Positions 15,311-23,530 of a stretch of 64,000 bases of DNA are shown piece by piece (positions within the stretch are counted from its first letter, which is position 1; every line of letters begins with the position of its first letter). The stretch covers positions 1-64,000 of the forward strand of contig ONMA01000025.1 of the NCBI GenBank assembly GCA_900318815.1, read 5' to 3'. The stretch is from an uncultured Prevotellaceae bacterium. Its GTDB lineage: Bacteria; Bacteroidota; Bacteroidia; Bacteroidales; Bacteroidaceae. The translations under genes and the position numbers were made by a program. The notes under the pieces were generated by a model that was not told the origin of the DNA, made no database searches, and was given only the letters and a program-made list of their open reading frames with translations.

Positions 15311-16279
15311 TTACCACTTGACAAACCGGTACAGTCCCTGGCAGATGAAATAGATGAGGGTGCCTGCCGCTATGCCGGCGATGGCGTCGATGGCATAGTG
15401 GGCCTGGATGTAGAAGGTGGCAAAGAACATGAGTACGGCAAAGGGCATCATCAGCCATAGCAGCCGGAGGCTGCCTGCCCGCCATGCCAACCACAGGAGC
15501 ACTACCGTGACCCCCACATGGCTGCTGGGGAACGCTGCCGTGGGACGCTCGCCCGCATCATGGGCGTCGACCACTAACTGGTGGAACAGTCCTTCACCCC
15601 ATCCCGGGATGGGTAACGACTCCTGATGGGTCTCGAAATAGTTGCCCATGGCAGGGAATACGCCCGAAGCAATGTTGTCGATTCCGGCGGCGGGATAGTA
15701 GTACTGAGGTCCCGCCACGGGCAGGAAAATGAAGATGATGTAGAACAGGAAGAACGATGCGATGATGGTGAACGCAGCCCGGTTCAGCTCGTCGTTGCAC
15801 CAGATGAAATAGTAGACGAATACCAGCGCAATGAGCGGATAGTAGCTGACGTAGCCCAGCGCCATCAGCTCACTGAACACAGGATGCGACCATTCTACCG
15901 AGAACGTCAGGGCAGGCTGGAAGCCGAAGAACGACTGCTCGGCCTGGGCAAAGAGGTGGTCAAGGTTGAGGAACAGGCGGTTGAACTCGTAGGTGTCCGG
16001 ATACCAGAGACCTAACAGCGACAACTGGCTGCTCAGGCGGACGAGTAGGGTAAAGGGACAGGGCAGCCACTTATACACTGCCCACATAGCTACCACTAAG
16101 GCCACGGCCTGAAAGCGGAACCACAGCATCTGCATGGGGTTCAGCAGCCGATCCCACAGGAACAGCATCAGTAAGAGCGTCAGCACGACGTAGATGAGCA
16201 CGGCCCAGTCTACAGGCGTCAGTCCGCGCCGGGGCTGTTTCTCAACAGCAAAAAGTTGCATGAATGGTTTCAATTTCAA
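15311..16279 (-). CDS. PAP2-family membrane phosphatase/phosphotransferase (Aur1-like)
   Basis: 322 residues with about six or more membrane segments. PAP2 motifs near the C-terminus are GERPTAAFPSSHVG and FYIQAHYAIDAIAGIAAG, giving the catalytic His pair and Asp. The long multi-helix N-terminal half resembles the inositolphosphotransferase (Aur1/Ipt1) subgroup, which in Bacteroidota has been linked to inositol sphingolipid synthesis. Assignment to that pathway is inference; a general lipid phosphatase is the alternative. The neighbouring epimerase at 16310 is transcribed in the same direction 30 nt upstream, so the two are likely cotranscribed. Confidence 0.8.
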   Translation of the reverse strand: MKLKPFMQLFAVEKQPRRGLTPVDWAVLIYVVLTLLLMLFLWDRLLNPMQMLWFRFQAVALVVAMWAVYKWLPCPFTLLVRLSSQLSLLGLWYPDTYEFNRLFLNLDHLFAQAEQSFFGFQPALTFSVEWSHPVFSELMALGYVSYYPLIALVFVYYFIWCNDELNRAAFTIIASFFLFYIIFIFLPVAGPQYYYPAAGIDNIASGVFPAMGNYFETHQESLPIPGWGEGLFHQLVVDAHDAGERPTAAFPSSHVGVTVVLLWLAWRAGSLRLLWLMMPFAVLMFFATFYIQAHYAIDAIAGIAAGTLIYFICQGLYRFVKW

Positions 16280-16309
16280 GAAACGTTAGTCGGTTAATGA
16301 AGGTGTATG

Positions 16310-17308
16310 TCACAGCCATCCGTTCTCCTTGTACCACTTGATGGTCAGGGGTACGCCTTCCTCCAGCGTGTAGTGCGGCTCGTAGCCCAGTTCTTTGCGT
16401 GCAGACTTGATGTCGCAGCGCCAGTTGCGCTGTCGCAGGATGTGATACTTGTCGTTGTTCAGTGCCGTGACGTGGCCGGTGATATGTCCCACCTTGTCGC
16501 CAATCCAGGTCACCACGCGCAGGAGCCAGATGGGCGCCACGATGCGCAGGCACCACGGCGACCCTAACTCGCGGCGGATGAGGTCGCTGAACGTGCGCGA
16601 CTGGTACACCTGCCCGTCGCTCAGGAAGTAGCGGCTGCCATGCTTGCCGCGCTCGCAGGCCAGGAACACGGCCTGCACCACGTCGGCCACGTAGACGAAA
16701 GTGATGTCCTGTGGCTGGAAGCCCACGGCGAAGTCGGTGTGCTGCTTGATACTCTTCGCCATGAGGAAGTAGTCGCGCTCGCGCGGCCCGTACACGCCCG
16801 TGGGCCGCAGGATGACAAACGGCAGGTCGGCGCACTCCATCGTGTCCAAGAACCGCTCTGCAGCCAGCTTACTCTTTCCGTAGGCGGTGTTGGGTTCCGC
16901 ATGGTCGCTCAGGCTGATGTCCTTGAAGGGTTGTTCCTCGCGCACGGCTCCGTAGACGCTGAGCGAACTCAGGTAGACAAACTTCTTGATGGGCATCTGC
17001 AGTGCCAGGATGGCCCGCACCAAGTTCTTCGTCCCGCCCGTGTTCACGGTGTAGAAGTCTTTCTTTTCCAGACACTTCGTCACGCCGGCGGCATGGATCA
17101 CGTAGTCGAACGCATGCCCCTTCAGCTGCTCTTTCAGCTTCGACTGGCTCGAAAGGTCCAGTTCGATGAAGTGTATCCTGGCATCCGTCAGGTACTGCCT
17201 CGAACTGCTCCCTCGTACAGCGGCCCACACCTCCATGCCGCGTCTGAGGCCCTCCTCAACAATGAATGAGCCAATAAACCCGCTGGCTCCCGTCACAAGT
17301 ATCTTCAT
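16310..17308 (-). CDS. NAD(P)-dependent sugar epimerase/dehydratase (extended SDR)
   Basis: 332 residues. Rossmann motif GASGFIGSFI at residues ~7-16, catalytic SSLSVYG serine region and YGKSK (Tyr/Lys pair), and FVYVADVVQAVFLACERG in the substrate half. Extended SDR enzymes of this kind act on nucleotide sugars or similar substrates. It follows its own promoter (17332-17339) and leads into the PAP2-type gene. Its exact substrate cannot be read from the sequence. Confidence 0.85.
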   Translation of the reverse strand: MKILVTGASGFIGSFIVEEGLRRGMEVWAAVRGSSSRQYLTDARIHFIELDLSSQSKLKEQLKGHAFDYVIHAAGVTKCLEKKDFYTVNTGGTKNLVRAILALQMPIKKFVYLSSLSVYGAVREEQPFKDISLSDHAEPNTAYGKSKLAAERFLDTMECADLPFVILRPTGVYGPRERDYFLMAKSIKQHTDFAVGFQPQDITFVYVADVVQAVFLACERGKHGSRYFLSDGQVYQSRTFSDLIRRELGSPWCLRIVAPIWLLRVVTWIGDKVGHITGHVTALNNDKYHILRQRNWRCDIKSARKELGYEPHYTLEEGVPLTIKWYKENGWL

Positions 17309-17331
17309 ACAGAAAAAATGTAATTTGTGCG

Positions 17332-17339
17332 CAAAGATA
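17332..17339 (-). promoter_or_regulatory. -7 element (TATCTTTG) of the epimerase gene
   Basis: Consensus TAnnTTTG followed by GCGCAC, 23 nt before the ATG at 17308. Confidence 0.65.
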
Positions 17340-17414
17340 CGACTTTTTTCCTAATCAAGTTACATGATTATACCACTTTTTTGTCAAAGCAGTCCTTTTC
17401 TTGACATAGTTTCC

Positions 17415-18506
17415 TCAGATGTACTGGTCGCCGTAGCGTATGCCCACCTCGTTGACGTATTTCCTGATCAAGGCCGACGAGTCGCTTTTCTTGCAGATGA
17501 GCAGCACGTCGCCCTCCTCGGCCACGATGTAGCCCTCCAGTCCGTTAATCACGCCGATGTGTCCCTTGGGCAGCCTCACGATGTTGTCCTTGCAGTCCTC
17601 CATGATGACCTCCGTGTCAATCACGATGTTGTCGCCCTCGGTGCGCTGCATGCACTCATAGATGCCGTGCCACGTGCCTAAGTCGGCCCAGCCGAAGTCG
17701 CACTGCATCATGTAGACGTTGTCCGACAGCTCCAGTGCGGCCTGGTCCATCGACAGGTTCGGGTACGACGAGAAGTATTTCTTCACGTAGTCCAGCTCCT
17801 CGGCTATCGTGTAGCCCTGCGGCAGGTAGGCCAGTCGGAAGGGCATGTCCTTGAACAGGTTCAGGAACCACCGGCGCATGTAGAGCACGTTGCACAGGAA
17901 CATGCCCGTGTTCCAGTAGAACTCACCGCTTTCCATAAACACGCGCGCGAAGTCGCGCTCCGGCTTCTCCGTGAACGACTGCACCTTGCCGATGCCCTCC
18001 GTTGCGGTGGGTTCGCCTAACTGTATGTAGCCGTAGCCCGGCTCCGGTCGTGTGGGCCGTATGCCCATCGTCAGCATCAGGTCGCGCTTGGCCACGAAGT
18101 CCAGGCCCTTCAGCACGTCCTTGGCAAAGGCCTCGTCGCCCACCACGTGCAGGTCGGAAGGCGTCACGATGACGCGCGCCTCGTCGCACATGTTGTGTAT
18201 GCGCCGCCCAGCCCACGCCACCGAAGGAGCCGTGTTGCGGTTCACCGGCTCCACCAGCAGGTGCTCGTCGGGCAGCTCCGGCAACTGTTCATGCACCAGG
18301 TCTACGTACTCTTGGCTCGTGCATACATATATATTCTCCTCCAGCATGAACGACTGGAAACGGTCGTAGGTGGTCTGCAGCAGCGTGCGTCCCGTGCCGA
18401 AGAAATCAATAAACTGTTTGGGCCGCTCCATACGGCTCGAAGGCCACAGACGCCTGCCGCGTCCGCCCGCCAGAATCACACAGAAGTTGTTTTTCTGTTT
18501 TTCCAT
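17415..18506 (-). CDS. manC: Mannose-1-phosphate guanylyltransferase
   Basis: 363 residues from MEKQKNNFCVILAGG; the frame extends 20 residues upstream, but the family starts immediately before the nucleotide-binding loop. Signature motifs: ILAGGRGRRLWPSSR and PKQF (GTP loop), EPVNRNTAPSVAWA, VTPSDLHV, FTEKPERDFAR, WNTGMFLC and CDFGWADLGTW. It makes GDP-mannose from mannose-1-phosphate and GTP for glycan and capsule synthesis. It lacks the C-terminal isomerase domain of bifunctional ManC/AlgA, so it is the short, single-function form. Confidence 0.92.
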   Translation of the reverse strand: MEKQKNNFCVILAGGRGRRLWPSSRMERPKQFIDFFGTGRTLLQTTYDRFQSFMLEENIYVCTSQEYVDLVHEQLPELPDEHLLVEPVNRNTAPSVAWAGRRIHNMCDEARVIVTPSDLHVVGDEAFAKDVLKGLDFVAKRDLMLTMGIRPTRPEPGYGYIQLGEPTATEGIGKVQSFTEKPERDFARVFMESGEFYWNTGMFLCNVLYMRRWFLNLFKDMPFRLAYLPQGYTIAEELDYVKKYFSSYPNLSMDQAALELSDNVYMMQCDFGWADLGTWHGIYECMQRTEGDNIVIDTEVIMEDCKDNIVRLPKGHIGVINGLEGYIVAEEGDVLLICKKSDSSALIRKYVNEVGIRYGDQYI

Positions 18507-18624
18507 TGATGTTAGATTTTTAGCTAAATTGGTGTTTACGGCACTAAGATACGCATAATCTTCCAATCATCCAAGTTTTTTTAATTTTTTTATCAGAATA
18601 TTTTGTATATTCCAATTTTTTGAT

Positions 18625-18632
18625 TACCTTTG
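18625..18632 (+). promoter_or_regulatory. -7 element (TACCTTTG) of tRNA-Leu
   Basis: Consensus element followed by GCACCC, 15 nt upstream of the tRNA 5' end. Confidence 0.75.
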
Positions 18633-18646
18633 CACCCGCTTTTGAA

Positions 18647-18728
18647 GCCCAGATGGCGGAATCGGTAGACGCGCTGGTCTCAAACACCAGTGGGGAAACC
18701 CGTGCCGGTTCGACCCCGGCTCTGGGTA
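18647..18728 (+). tRNA. tRNA-Leu (anticodon CAA)
   Basis: 82 nt fold as a class II tRNA. Acceptor GCCCAGA pairs with TCTGGGT (G-U closing pair), the anticodon stem CTGGT/ACCAG holds the loop CTCAAAC with anticodon CAA, and the T arm is GCCGG TTCGACC CCGGC. A short variable arm (TGGGGAAACCC region) is present. The CCA end is not encoded. It reads UUG leucine codons. Confidence 0.95.
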
Positions 18729-18800
18729 CAATGGCGTGGACTCGTCCCTTGTAAGACTCTTTCTTGCAGGGGATTTTTTTTTCGAGCTATTGCGGTTGAC

Positions 18801-18996
18801 AGACGCTGAAAGCGTCACCTCTCAATAGCCGTGGGTCGGTACGACCTACGGAGAGAAAGTGAGAAGGTTCATCGACCCTGAAGGGGTCGCCCATTGAACT
18901 GTTGGGGCACTCTTTCAGAGTGCTTTTCTCTCTTTTTCCGTTATCCGTAGGTCCTTCGGACACTACGGCTATTGAGAGGTGACGCTTTCAGCGTCT
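18801..18996. repeat. Long inverted repeat, AGACGCTGAAAGCGTC family, copy 2
   Basis: Arms 18801-18852 and 18944-18996 are inverted copies with a few mismatches and share the AGACGCTGAAAGCGTC ... CACCTCTCA motif with the element at 15046-15278. The interior carries GACCCTGAAGGGGTC and GCACTCTTTCAGAGTGC palindromes. Between tRNA-Leu and the first fimbrillin gene (18729-19209) this is the only structure I see besides the fimbrillin promoter. Confidence 0.85.
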
Positions 18997-19158
18997 TTCT
19001 GCATTTTCAATCATAAGGCCGAAAATGCCTCAATATTTTTGCGTCTATATTGAGCAGAAAGTAACAAAATTTACTTGGAAAAGCATCGCTTGAAAGCATT
19101 CGATGGTTAAATGATGTGTTTTCTTCTGAATATTTTTTGTGTTTCGCCCAAATTCCAT

Positions 19159-19166
19159 TATCTTTG
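19159..19166 (+). promoter_or_regulatory. -7 element (TATCTTTG) of the fimbrillin cluster
   Basis: Consensus TAnnTTTG followed by GCAAA, 43 nt before the first fimbrillin ATG. Confidence 0.65.
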
Positions 19167-19209
19167 CAAACTCATAGTAATGTGATTATTAAGAAGCAAC
19201 TACCGAGAA

Positions 19210-20514
19210 ATGACTCGAAGAATACCATACCTGCCCATGATGCTGCTGACAGCCGTCCTGCTGCTCGCGGCCTGCACCGACGCTGACGAGGCCACCGATA
19301 CCCTGGTCAGCGACCCTCAGACCGTGGACTTCGGGGCCTACGTCAATCGGGGCATCACGCGCGGCGGCTTCTCGGGCGAGCTCAGCACGGATAACATGAA
19401 GGCTTCCACCAGCAATGGCTTCGGTGTCTTCGCCTTCTATACCCATGAAGCCCCTTACAACCAGATGGCCCTGCCCAACTTCATGTACAACCAGCAGGTT
19501 ACCTACAATAGTACTTCCAATGAATGGAACTACTCTCCCGTGAAGTACTGGCCCAACGGCGAGGGCGACACCAAGGGCCTCACGGGACAGTCGCCCCATT
19601 ACATCACCTTCTTTGCCTACGCCCCCTACGTCGCCCCCAACACCTTAGGACAGGTAGAGGGCACGGGCATCACGGGACTGACCCGTGTCAACGAGCATGG
19701 CGACCCCATCGTGCGCTACTGTGCCTCGATGAAGCCCGGTGAAGCCGTCGACCTGTGCTGGGCCACGCCCCACTTCAATGAGACCAAGCCCGACGTGGCA
19801 ACCCGCGTCAACTTTAACTTCCACCATGCCCTCAGTTCCCTGAACGTGCAGATTGATGCCGACATCGATGTGGTGAGCCACGCCACCAGTTCGCTCGACG
19901 GCCACACCCGCATCTATGTGCGTTCCGTCACCTTTACCGGCTTCACCGACAAGGGACAACTGAACCTGAACAATACGGGCGACCTTCCCGTATGGAGCAA
20001 ACTGGACTGCGACTGCGACCTCACCGCCGCCCCCTATACCCTTTACGACGGGCGGCGCGACGGCTACGAGGGAGTCAGTTCCACCTTCAACGAACGCCCA
20101 ACGGGACTGAACCCTGACATCGTGCAAAGCGGACTTTATACTGTGAGCGGCTCTACTTTGAGCAGCACAACGCCCGGTGTCACCAACACCGCCGTCAACC
20201 TTTTTGATGGCACCGAATCCAACGCCCCCATCTACGTCATCCCCACCAACGACCCCATGACGGTCAACATCGTCTACGATGTGGAGACCTACGACCCCAA
20301 ACTTGTGAGCCAGTACTTAGGCGACGGGCAGACCCACGGCAGCACCATCGAGAACAATATCACGGCCACCATCAGCACCATCCAGATGCAGGCAGGCAAG
20401 CGCTACAACGTGAAGTTGCATCTTGGCATGGCCAGTGTCAAGGTCGATGCAGAGGTGACTAAATGGGATACGGACAACCCTGTTGTAGTACCTGTTACTG
20501 TGCCGGAGAACTAA
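19210..20514 (+). CDS. Fimbrillin-family lipoprotein 1
   Basis: 434 residues. The lipoprotein signal (MMLLTAVLLLAACTDADE, lipobox LAAC) is followed by a fimbrillin-like domain: TSNGFGVFAFYTHEAPYNQ, FMYNQQVTYN, WNYSPVKYWPNGEGD, HYITFFAYAPY, VNFNFHHALSSLNVQID. Proteins of the Mfa/FimA family form Bacteroidota type V pili after lipoprotein maturation and outer-membrane protease processing. It heads a run of three similar genes (6-27 nt gaps by reading frame ends), presumably one operon. No separate anchor or assembly gene is visible, so whether it is stalk, tip or a non-pilus surface lipoprotein is open. Confidence 0.85.
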   Translation: MTRRIPYLPMMLLTAVLLLAACTDADEATDTLVSDPQTVDFGAYVNRGITRGGFSGELSTDNMKASTSNGFGVFAFYTHEAPYNQMALPNFMYNQQVTYNSTSNEWNYSPVKYWPNGEGDTKGLTGQSPHYITFFAYAPYVAPNTLGQVEGTGITGLTRVNEHGDPIVRYCASMKPGEAVDLCWATPHFNETKPDVATRVNFNFHHALSSLNVQIDADIDVVSHATSSLDGHTRIYVRSVTFTGFTDKGQLNLNNTGDLPVWSKLDCDCDLTAAPYTLYDGRRDGYEGVSSTFNERPTGLNPDIVQSGLYTVSGSTLSSTTPGVTNTAVNLFDGTESNAPIYVIPTNDPMTVNIVYDVETYDPKLVSQYLGDGQTHGSTIENNITATISTIQMQAGKRYNVKLHLGMASVKVDAEVTKWDTDNPVVVPVTVPEN

Positions 20515-20541
20515 TTTTATGTGAAGAGACCATTAATTGCC

Positions 20542-21783
20542 ATGGCAACAGTGTTGAAGAGAATCCTATATATGACCCTTGTGCTGCTTACAGCGGCATG
20601 CTCGACAAGCGAAGACGATAGCTCGCTGGCCGAGGGGGGCAGTGTGACTGTGGCTTTCGATGCTAAGATGGGTAGTTCAGTGTCACAGGGAGCAGCAACT
20701 CGAACACCCAGGAATGCGATAGAGGACAATGCGGCTCTCAGCACCAAGGGTTTTGGCGTCTTTGCGTGCTACACAGGCCTGCATAAATATGAAGACAGTA
20801 ACGTACATCCTGATTTCATGTATAACGAGCATGTGTTCAGTAATGATAATGGTGCCACTTGGATTTATTCCCCCCTGAAATACTGGCCTAACGGCGAGGG
20901 AGAAGTTGCAGGTCTCACAGGTATCAACCCGCACTATGTCAGTTTCATGGCCTACGCTCCTTGGTGCGATGACGTGAATCCCAACTACTGTATTACTTCG
21001 TTCAGTCTGCAAGGTGAAGTGGGTAATCCTTGGCTTACCTATCGGTTGGCATACCAGACCGAGGAAGAAGAAGACTTCTTAGATCGTCAGGTTGATTTGC
21101 TCTATGCTACGCAACTCGACCAAAAGAAACCAACCATCGCTTACCGCGTACCATTTGTTTTCAACCATGCCTTGGCCTGTGTGGGTGACAAGATAAAAAT
21201 AGAATGTTCTTCTGGCCTGCAAAGCCAGATTGAAGGCCGTATCAACGGCACAATTACTAAGGCGATGGTAGTGGTGTCAAGTCTTAAAATTGAGTACACT
21301 CTTACCTCAAAAGGCCGACTTGTGCTTTGGAGCAAAGACGAGGCCAATTGGCAAACCATCTTTAGCGAGGATCCTGTCTGTACGCGCATTCTTAAATTAG
21401 TGCCTGATGAAAGCGGAGACGACGTGATAGTAGCTGCTGCTAATGCAACCACACCCTCTTCTACTCCTTTAGTAATAGAAGGTAAGGGGGTGTATTACAT
21501 ACCCGTAGAACTATCTAATTATGTACAGACGGCCGTTGTAAGTGTTTCCTATCATATATCCACTTACAATGGTAGCAATTGGAGCGATGACGATGAGAGA
21601 GTAGGAAAGGCCACCATTAAATTGCACGACTATAAGAACAGTGTTCCAGAGAAAGATGCCTATCGCTCTGGCAAGCACCTTTATATCAACGTATCTCTGA
21701 ACCCGATGGATATTGCGCTGACGGCTGCCATCGCCCCATGGGAGGACGGTGGAACGGTGGAAGTGGAAGGCGATGAACAGTGA
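20542..21783 (+). CDS. Fimbrillin-family lipoprotein 2
   Basis: 413 residues from the ATG MATVLKRILYMTLVLLTAAC; a GTG 21 nt upstream is in frame and possible. Lipobox LTAAC. The fimbrillin-like core parallels the preceding protein (TKGFGVFACYTGLHKYED, FMYNEHVFSN, WIYSPLKYWPNGEGE, HYVSFMAYAPW, VPFVFNHALACV). It is probably a second subunit or paralogue in the same operon. It is somewhat more AT-rich than copy 1, suggesting divergence or separate origin. Confidence 0.85.
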   Translation: MATVLKRILYMTLVLLTAACSTSEDDSSLAEGGSVTVAFDAKMGSSVSQGAATRTPRNAIEDNAALSTKGFGVFACYTGLHKYEDSNVHPDFMYNEHVFSNDNGATWIYSPLKYWPNGEGEVAGLTGINPHYVSFMAYAPWCDDVNPNYCITSFSLQGEVGNPWLTYRLAYQTEEEEDFLDRQVDLLYATQLDQKKPTIAYRVPFVFNHALACVGDKIKIECSSGLQSQIEGRINGTITKAMVVVSSLKIEYTLTSKGRLVLWSKDEANWQTIFSEDPVCTRILKLVPDESGDDVIVAAANATTPSSTPLVIEGKGVYYIPVELSNYVQTAVVSVSYHISTYNGSNWSDDDERVGKATIKLHDYKNSVPEKDAYRSGKHLYINVSLNPMDIALTAAIAPWEDGGTVEVEGDEQ

Positions 21784-21817
21784 ATAAGAGGATGGTTAAA
21801 CAGTGAAGAATGAAGAA

Positions 21818-22831
21818 ATGCGAGCATTGAAGTATACCTGTCAACTATTGGCGTTGAGCCTCATTATCGCAGCTTGCAGTAGCGACGCCGAAGACTTGAA
21901 GCCCGGCGAGGGCGACGAGCGCGTGCCGCTGCAGATTGTGGCGAGTATTGATGCGCAGGCCAATGGCATCACCCGAGCATCGGAAACTGCATGGGATGCT
22001 GGCGATCATATTGGGGTGTATGTTACAGAAACGGGTAATGAAACACCTTTTACAGGTGTTAATGACACTCCTGCGAATAATCTGAAATTCACCTTCGATG
22101 ACGGCACGAACTACGAGACTTATGGCAATACTTACCGCCTGTTCACTTCCAGCACGAGCAAAATCTTTCTCTCGTCAGAAGCAGTGGATGTCTACGGATA
22201 TTATCCCTATGTCGAAACTACTATAGATGGGGGAGATGTAAAACCTGACCCTAAGAAGATGAATATAGATGTGAGTAATCAGACCTCGCAGAAGACTATC
22301 GACTTCATGCGTGCCAGGAAAGGTAATGTCAATAATGGCAATGCCGCTATTGAATTGTTGTTCATGCACAGGCTGGTGAAACTGGTGTTCAACCTGAAGC
22401 AAGGCGAAGGTTTGCTGCCCAATGAGCTGAGCGATGCCACCTACTTGGGCATGGTGATTAAAGATCAGTACTACAAAGCCACCTATGACATCTATGCACG
22501 GGATAATGAAAGTCCTTTCACCATTGATGTCTCCACTGGTAAAATGGATATCATTCCCGTGAAGGCAGCTGCGGCACCTACGGGATATGTGCAGACGTTC
22601 GAGGCTATTGTACTGCCCAATTATACTGGCACCTATGCCGTCACAAACAATCCCGCTGTCAACCGCACTGTCGAGATTACTTTCTATCGCAGGGCAGACG
22701 ACCAGATAGTCAATTCGTTCGTCATCCCTGCCGCTACATTGTTCCGTGCCGGATATAAATATACCTTCAACGTTACCGTCAATGCTCTCACCGTCACGGT
22801 GGACACGGAAAAGTACACCGAACAGTGGTAG
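21818..22831 (+). CDS. Fimbrillin-family lipoprotein 3
   Basis: 337 residues from MRALKYTCQLLALSLIIAAC (lipobox IIAAC); an upstream in-frame GTG at 21803 is less likely. The body matches the second fimbrillin-like group seen in Bacteroidota (VPLQIVASIDAQANGITRAS, WDAGDHIGVYVTETG, VDVYGYYPYVE, IDFMRARKGNVNNGNAAIEL, LLFMHRLVKLVFNLKQG), distinct from copies 1 and 2. It ends the cluster. The GTGAAGAATGAAGAA segment just before the ATG is the same unit as the repeats at 23191-23378. Confidence 0.85.
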   Translation: MRALKYTCQLLALSLIIAACSSDAEDLKPGEGDERVPLQIVASIDAQANGITRASETAWDAGDHIGVYVTETGNETPFTGVNDTPANNLKFTFDDGTNYETYGNTYRLFTSSTSKIFLSSEAVDVYGYYPYVETTIDGGDVKPDPKKMNIDVSNQTSQKTIDFMRARKGNVNNGNAAIELLFMHRLVKLVFNLKQGEGLLPNELSDATYLGMVIKDQYYKATYDIYARDNESPFTIDVSTGKMDIIPVKAAAAPTGYVQTFEAIVLPNYTGTYAVTNNPAVNRTVEITFYRRADDQIVNSFVIPAATLFRAGYKYTFNVTVNALTVTVDTEKYTEQW

Positions 22832-23023
22832 AGTGAGGTGTCCTGCATAAAGATACCGCATAATTATCCGCTGAAAAATCGCGAGAATCGCGTAGAAATC
22901 AGCAAGACGTGATTCGGCGCGAAATATGCGAGTTTTGAGGCTTTCTCGTAAACGGTTAATATTCAATGCTTTATCTTTCTGTGCCCTCAGAAGGCACTTG
23001 TTTCCACTGTTGTTGTATACCCC

Positions 23024-23111
23024 TTACACCCCGACGAAACATTCGTTACACCCTGACGGAGCATTCCTCACACCTTGTCGGAGCATTCATTACACCCTGA
23101 TGAAACATTCA
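23024..23111 (+). repeat. 22-bp tandem repeat, four units plus degenerate tail
   Basis: Four units of 22 bp in register, consensus TTACACCCTGACGGAGCATT plus two bases, fading into related sequence to about 23155. No spacers, so not CRISPR. It lies in the 700-nt non-coding gap between the fimbrillin cluster and the Rpn-type gene. Confidence 0.8.
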
Positions 23112-23190
23112 TCACACCGTCATGTCATATTAATCACGGTGTAATTACCCGTTAATCAAGGTGTAAAGTCCGATGCATTGAGGTGTAATG

Positions 23191-23378
23191 AGTGAAGAAT
23201 GAAGAGGAAAAAGTGAAGAATGAAGAGTGAAGAGTGAAGAATAGTGAAGAATGAAGAGTGAAGAGTGAAGAATTTGCTTCCGCGCCATATTATTTGCCGC
23301 CTGATGTGGTAGCCGCTCGGCCTTTGGACGCTTGCAAGGCAAGAAATTCTTCACTCTTCATTCTTCACTCTTCACTTT
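23191..23378. repeat. GTGAAGAATGAAGA repeats flanking as a long inverted repeat
   Basis: 23191-23275 holds repeated GTGAAGA and ATGAAGA units. 23344-23378 carries the inverted counterpart (TCTTCACTCTTCATTCTTCA). The two arms flank a 70-nt GC-rich loop and could form a long hairpin. No coding sequence is seen. The unit recurs at 21801-21816. Confidence 0.75.
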
Positions 23379-23490
23379 TAAACTCTATTTTGCAAAAATC
23401 ATTTGTCCTAAAAAGCGAAAACGAAACTGCATAATTATAGTATTACTACGTAAAGTTTCGAAATTCTTTGGTTATTTAAGCAGAATTGCT

Positions 23491-23498
23491 TAACTTTG
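23491..23498 (+). promoter_or_regulatory. -7 element (TAACTTTG) of the Rpn-type gene
   Basis: Consensus element followed by GCACC, 32 nt before the ATG at 23531. The preceding AATTCTTTGGTTATTT is repeated upstream of the next gene (24477-24492). Confidence 0.65.
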
Positions 23499-23530
23499 CA
23501 CCGAATAGTGCTAATAGAATAAACTGAGAT

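Noticed and set aside
18647-18728. tRNA-Leu as attachment site for the accessory region to its right
   Set aside because: No tRNA 3'-end repeat was found downstream and no integrase lies between 18.7 and 37 kb.
23024-23155. Short regularly spaced repeats that could suggest a CRISPR array
   Set aside because: Units are contiguous at 22 bp with no unique spacers and no cas genes nearby.
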